Source: Sporosarcina sp. Marseille-Q4063
Lineage (GTDB): Bacteria > Bacillota > Bacilli > Bacillales_A > Planococcaceae
Reading direction: 5' to 3'
Length of the DNA stretch: 64,000 nucleotides
NCBI RefSeq assembly: GCF_018309085.1
Contig: NZ_CP070502.1
Coordinates: forward strand, 2,170,001 to 2,234,000
Position numbers and translations under genes: made by a program. The notes beneath the pieces were generated by a model. That model was not told the DNA's origin and did no database searches. It saw nothing but the letters and a program-made list of their open reading frames with translations. Every line of letters begins with the position of its first letter. The stretch's first letter is position 1. Below, piece by piece: positions 60,541-64,000 of this stretch.

Positions 60541-61311
60541 TTACCGCGGTTGCATACGAATTCCGCCGTCTAACCGAATAACTTCACCGTTTACATAGCC
60601 GTTTTCAATTAAGAACAATGCGCTCGATGCATATTCCGTTGGCGTACCCAGTCGCTTCGGAAATTCAACCATGCCTTCTAACTTTTCAATTACATTTTCC
60701 GGCAATCCTTCAGCCATCGGCGTTCTGAATAAACCCGGCGCGATTGTATTAATGCGGATTCCATATGACGATAGATCCCGCGCAATCGGCAACGTCATCC
60801 CCGCGACGCCCGCTTTACTCGCACCATATGCCGCTTGCCCCATTTGTCCGTCGAAAGCTGCGACCGATGCTGTATTAATAATGACTCCTCGTTCTCCATC
60901 ATCTGTCAGCGGTTCGTTTTTCGTCATTGCTTCCGCCGCCAGTCTCAATGTATTAAACGTTCCAATCAAGTTAACGTCGATGACTTTTTTAAAGTTTTCT
61001 AACGGCATCGCGCCTGCTCGCCCAACTGTTTTTTGCGGAGGCGCGATGCCTGCGCAGTTGACGCATATATGTACGGCTCCAAATCTATCTACCGCTGTTT
61101 TGATACCTGCTTCTACGGATGCCTCACTCGTGACATCTACGTTTGCGTACGCGACATTTCCCCCTAATTCTTCGCACACTTCATTCGCTTTGGTTTCATT
61201 CAAATCGAATATGACGACTTTAGCCCCTTTTTCCACTAAGCTTCTGACCGTTCCAAGACCTAATCCAGAAGCTCCCCCAGTAACAACGGCCACTTTATCT
61301 TTAATATCCAC
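60541..61311 (-). CDS. SDR-family 3-hydroxyacyl-CoA dehydrogenase
   Basis: 256 aa. NAD-binding TGGASGLGLGTV near residue 12, NCAGIAPPQKTVG, catalytic NTASVAAFDGQMGQAAYGAS with YxxxK (YGASK) near residue 165. Its gene order with a thiolase points to the type II 3-hydroxyacyl-CoA dehydrogenase group, one step of beta-oxidation. GTG start, AAAAGGGAG about 8 nt upstream. First gene of the operon, after repeat array R3. Confidence 0.93.
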   Translation of the reverse strand: MDIKDKVAVVTGGASGLGLGTVRSLVEKGAKVVIFDLNETKANEVCEELGGNVAYANVDVTSEASVEAGIKTAVDRFGAVHICVNCAGIAPPQKTVGRAGAMPLENFKKVIDVNLIGTFNTLRLAAEAMTKNEPLTDDGERGVIINTASVAAFDGQMGQAAYGASKAGVAGMTLPIARDLSSYGIRINTIAPGLFRTPMAEGLPENVIEKLEGMVEFPKRLGTPTEYASSALFLIENGYVNGEVIRLDGGIRMQPR

Positions 61312-61474
61312 TTTCCCACTCCCTTTTGACGGTACTTTCTGAAGATTCTATCTCACTATAATTCTAGCAATCAATTTACTGAATTGCAATTCACTATCCG
61401 GTGGTGGGAACTTTTATTGCGCGGAGTTGGGGGGGTCTGGGGAGGACTTCGTAGTGTTTACGCGGAATTCATAA

Positions 61475-61660
61475 ATTGCGCGGACATAATGATCGATTGA
61501 GCGGACATAATTGCGCATTTCTTCCGATTGAGATGACATTATTTGAGATTGCGCTGACATCCTTCATTTGAGCGGAGAAAATGCGTGATTGAGCGCACAT
61601 AATTGGGCATTTCACCCAATTGGGCAGACAATATAAAGGATTGCGCGGACAACTATAAAA
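61475..61660. repeat. 21-bp-period array R3, core ATTGAGCGGACA
   Basis: Units begin at 61475, 61496, 61527, 61548, about 61567, 61588, 61619 and 61640. The spacings are 21, 31, 21, 19, 21, 31 and 21 bp, i.e. two helical turns or three. The core is ATTG(A/C)GCGGACA with small changes (ATTGCGCTGACA, ATTGAGCGCACA, ATTGGGCAGACA). The next nine bases vary. Lies between the SDR operon and the amidase gene. Confidence 0.85.
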
Positions 61661-61664
61661 AACC

Positions 61665-61703
61665 CCAATTCCCATGACCGCAGTCATGAAATTGAGGTTT
61701 TAA
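61665..61703 (-). terminator. Terminator of amidase gene
   Basis: CCTCAATTTC..ATGAC / GTCAT...AATTGAGG type stem (AACCCCAATTCCC with TGAAATTGAGGTT), followed on the minus strand by a short T run before the repeats. Confidence 0.75.
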
Positions 61704-61711
61704 AAATAAAT

Positions 61712-63214
61712 TTACTTATTCTCAAACAACGGATTACCCTTCATTCCAACCCATAAATCTGTTTGCTCAAGTTGGAAGGCAAGCTGAAGAAGTCGATGTT
61801 CTTCCCCTTTTTGCGCCATCACCTGGACGCCTAACGGAAGGCCTTCCTTTGATAAATGCACAGGAACGGATACGGCTGGTTGACCGGTCAAGTTAGCGAG
61901 TTGCGTGAAAGGCGTGTACGTCAAACTCGGTAAAAACATGTCATAGATTAGTTCTTGTTGTTTATTTCCGGAAACACCGCTTATATTCGATCGCATTTGT
62001 TCCTGATTTGCTTTCGAAAAGGTCAATTCACCGATTTTCGGTGCAGTGAATGCATTCGTTGGCGTTATATAAAAATCATAAGTTTGATGGAGTGCAGCCA
62101 TTTGCGCGGCTGCCGTATCCCATGACGCAAGACTTGCTGAGAACTCCGCAGCGGATACGGACTTGCCAGCTTCATTCAGCATCCACGTTTCAATTTCGAC
62201 GTCATCCGCTGTAATCGGCCGCCCAACTGCACGTTCCAGTTTTTGAATTAAAGCCGCGATCTCACCGCTATTCATGAGATAGTAATCCCTCATTAACTGG
62301 ATGCCGTCCACGCCGTTGTCTCTTTCCTCTACAATATGGCCATCTTTTTCTAACCATTTCACCGTTTTTTCGACGGCTAACCGCGCTTCTTCAGATACCG
62401 GCGTGCCGACTGGCGACTTCGTGGTAAAAGCAATTTTCAACGGCTTGTTAAATGGTTCCATCATCGCATTTTGATAGCTCCCCGAAAACAAAGGTGCTTG
62501 GAATGCTGCTTCTGGTTGAATCACTTGAAGGACGTCAAGTAGCCCTGCACTATCTCGCACACTTCTGCTTAAAACGAAGTCAATGGCTGCCCCTTGCCAC
62601 TGGCGCCCCACTCCTGGTCCAACAGGCGTACGCCCTCTTGTCGGCTTCAATCCGAATAAACCAGTAAACGACGCCGGAATCCGGATAGACCCGCCGCCAT
62701 CGCTTGCCCCTGCGACAGGAACAACACCAGAAGCGACGGCCGCAGCTGAACCCCCACTTGATCCGCCCGGAGAGTATTCGCTATTCCAAGGATTTCCCGT
62801 TGGACCATGGAGTTCTGGTTCCGTAATGTTTTTCAACCCGAATTCAGGCGCATTCGTTTGACCTGCGAATAAAAAACCCGCATTCCGAAGTTTGCCAACA
62901 AAATTGGAATCGCGTTCTGCAATATTGTTTGCTAGAAGTCTGGAACCAGAAGTAATGCCTTCACCTTTCACTGATTGCGAACTGTTTTTCAGCAACATGG
63001 GCACGCCTGAAAACGGGCGATTTGTTTCCCCCAGCTGCTCCGCTTCATTCAATACTCTCTCACGCCACACATCGGTCATCATATTCAGCGACGGATTCAC
63101 TTTATCAAGTTGTTCAAAACTAAGTTCGATCAATTCTTTCGACGTTACTTCTTTATTACGAATTAACTGCGCCATCTCAGTCGCATCCAGCGTCAAATAT
63201 GTACGAAGATCCAT
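61712..63214 (-). CDS. Amidase signature family enzyme
   Basis: 500 aa. The Ser-cisSer-Lys triad is recognisable: GVPMLLKNSSQSVKG with the lysine near residue 85, SPGGSSGGSAAAVASGVVPV with the serines near residue 160-180, and GGSIRIPASFTGLFGLKP. It hydrolyses an amide; the substrate is unknown. GAGGTGAGG lies before ATG. Flanked by 21-bp-period arrays on both sides (R3 downstream, R4 upstream), like pgeF. Confidence 0.94.
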   Translation of the reverse strand: MDLRTYLTLDATEMAQLIRNKEVTSKELIELSFEQLDKVNPSLNMMTDVWRERVLNEAEQLGETNRPFSGVPMLLKNSSQSVKGEGITSGSRLLANNIAERDSNFVGKLRNAGFLFAGQTNAPEFGLKNITEPELHGPTGNPWNSEYSPGGSSGGSAAAVASGVVPVAGASDGGGSIRIPASFTGLFGLKPTRGRTPVGPGVGRQWQGAAIDFVLSRSVRDSAGLLDVLQVIQPEAAFQAPLFSGSYQNAMMEPFNKPLKIAFTTKSPVGTPVSEEARLAVEKTVKWLEKDGHIVEERDNGVDGIQLMRDYYLMNSGEIAALIQKLERAVGRPITADDVEIETWMLNEAGKSVSAAEFSASLASWDTAAAQMAALHQTYDFYITPTNAFTAPKIGELTFSKANQEQMRSNISGVSGNKQQELIYDMFLPSLTYTPFTQLANLTGQPAVSVPVHLSKEGLPLGVQVMAQKGEEHRLLQLAFQLEQTDLWVGMKGNPLFENK

Positions 63215-63308
63215 TCCCTCACCTCATGATTACTATTTTCTATAACTTTATCATTCAAAACAAGACAAACCAACGAAATGTTTGGTTCGTTCATCGCGAT
63301 AAAACACG

Positions 63309-63425
63309 AAACGACTATAGTATGCCCTCAAACGACCATAACGGATTTTAAACGACTAAAGCGCCCACTCAAACGACCAATAAGAACTCCAAAGCGACTA
63401 ATACCTACTCTCAAACGACTAAACG
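63309..63425. repeat. 21-bp-period array R4, core AAACGACTAA
   Basis: Units start at 63309, 63330, 63350, 63371, 63391 and 63413 (spacings 21, 20, 21, 20 and 22). Core AAACGAC(C/T)A(A/T), one copy AAAGCGACTAA. The rest varies: AGTATGCCCTC, AACGGATTTT, AGCGCCCACTC, TAAGAACTCC. It occupies the gap between the amidase start and the hydratase gene. Confidence 0.82.
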
Positions 63426-63559
63426 GAAGTATTTCCGTTGAATGTATTGCGAAAATGACGTTTATTTGAAATGATTAGTATTAAGCAAATGATAGTTTAA
63501 TCGGAATAAGGATTTCTCTAGATTAAGAGCTCTAAAAACTTCGAAGGGGATTGAATACT

Positions 63560-64000
63560 ATGACAACTGTGGCAGACCGAATCGTACATAATCTGTTAAC
63601 TGCTCGTAAAACGAAGCAACCAATCGAATTTATTCGCAATGAATATACGTTAGACGAGGAAACTTCCTATTCAATTCAAGATGAATTCATCAAAAGAAAA
63701 TGCGAACAGGAAAATGATGAGGTAGCTGGTTATAAAATCAGCATGACAAGTGCTGAAACCCAAGCAATCGCTGGGACTCATGAACCCGCTTATGGGACTT
63801 TACTGACCTCCAATTTAGTGAAAAGCGGAGACTCTGTTTCATTATTCTCTTTATTCGCCCCATTGATCGAACCAGAAATCATGTTTATTTTGAATGAAGA
63901 TTTGACTGCGGGTGCTGATGAAGAAGAAATTTCAAGCAAATGTAAAATTGCTGCGGGGATAGAAGTTCCCGATGCACGTTATATCGATTGGTTTCCTAAT
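63560..64000 (+). CDS. 2-keto-4-pentenoate hydratase / FAH-family enzyme, 3' end outside window
   Basis: 147 residues visible. MTTVADRIVHNLLTARKTKQ at the start, then DEVAGYKISMTSAETQAIAG and APLIEPEIMFILNEDLTAG, and the IEVPDARYIDW segment that would carry acidic metal ligands. Such enzymes hydrate 2-keto-4-pentenoate or cleave related diketo acids in aromatic breakdown. AAGGGG lies 10 nt before ATG. Cut only by the window edge. Confidence 0.88.
   Translation, partial: MTTVADRIVHNLLTARKTKQPIEFIRNEYTLDEETSYSIQDEFIKRKCEQENDEVAGYKISMTSAETQAIAGTHEPAYGTLLTSNLVKSGDSVSLFSLFAPLIEPEIMFILNEDLTAGADEEEISSKCKIAAGIEVPDARYIDWFPN

Noticed and set aside
63278..63469. Plus-strand frame with KRL repeats through array R4
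   Set aside because: No ribosome-binding site, and the spacings of 20 and 22 bp argue against coding.

Overview
The window is chromosomal DNA of a low-GC Gram-positive rod, most likely a member of the Bacillales. Shine-Dalgarno sites are strong (AGGAGG types), start codons are often GTG or TTG, and there is a T-box leader, a VmlR-type ABC-F attenuator, MhqR-like operators and a paiAB pair. Planococcaceae (Sporosarcina-like) is my inference; there is no rRNA or tRNA here to confirm it.

Left part (1-12.7 kb): the 5' part of isocitrate lyase, a divergent LytTR regulator and a malic enzyme; membrane proteins and a Nudix hydrolase; a quinone-stress pair (DoxX plus FMN reductase) with MhqR-like palindromes; a vWA / macrodomain / GNAT / terpenoid-cyclase-fold cluster; a TlpA-type thioredoxin and a sulfite-oxidase-fold enzyme. 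Middle-left (13-29 kb): an ABC-F resistance protein with an attenuator leader, a PgeF (laccase-domain) gene flanked by two 21-bp-period arrays, Mqo, an ECF S component, a CBS protein, small exported proteins between MITE-like elements, an isoleucine-type T-box upstream of a YitT-family membrane protein, a type I holin-like toxin, a methyltransferase, an AlkD-type protein and small proteins.

29.4-50.3 kb is an AT-rich defence island. Module 1 combines an m5C methyltransferase, a beta-class amino-methyltransferase, McrC, McrB and a LAGLIDADG-like protein. Module 2 is a second McrB-like AAA+ protein with a DUF2357/PD-(D/E)XK nuclease. Module 3 is a long m5C methyltransferase divergent from a MORC-like GHKL ATPase, an unrecognised protein and a DUF6339-like protein. 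A GmrSD-type DUF262/DUF1524 nuclease and a zinc-ribbon protein close the island. An HTH gene is present as a decayed copy at 40.6-41.2 kb and an intact copy at 49.5-50.3 kb, so modules 3 and GmrSD lie between direct repeats.

Right part (50.4-64 kb): MarR-paiA-paiB, small membrane proteins, a LysR regulator divergent from an EamA exporter, a Na+/Ca2+ exchanger, an acyl-CoA operon (SDR dehydrogenase, thiolase, class III CoA-transferase), an amidase flanked by two more 21-bp-period arrays, and the start of a hydratase of the 2-keto-4-pentenoate type.

The two most unusual signals are non-coding. First, four arrays with four different cores share a period close to 21 bp and flank two single genes. 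Second, a 145-bp GGTACC-ended inverted-repeat family has five full copies plus relics, one of which sits between the YitT gene and the broken C-terminus of a YitT paralogue.
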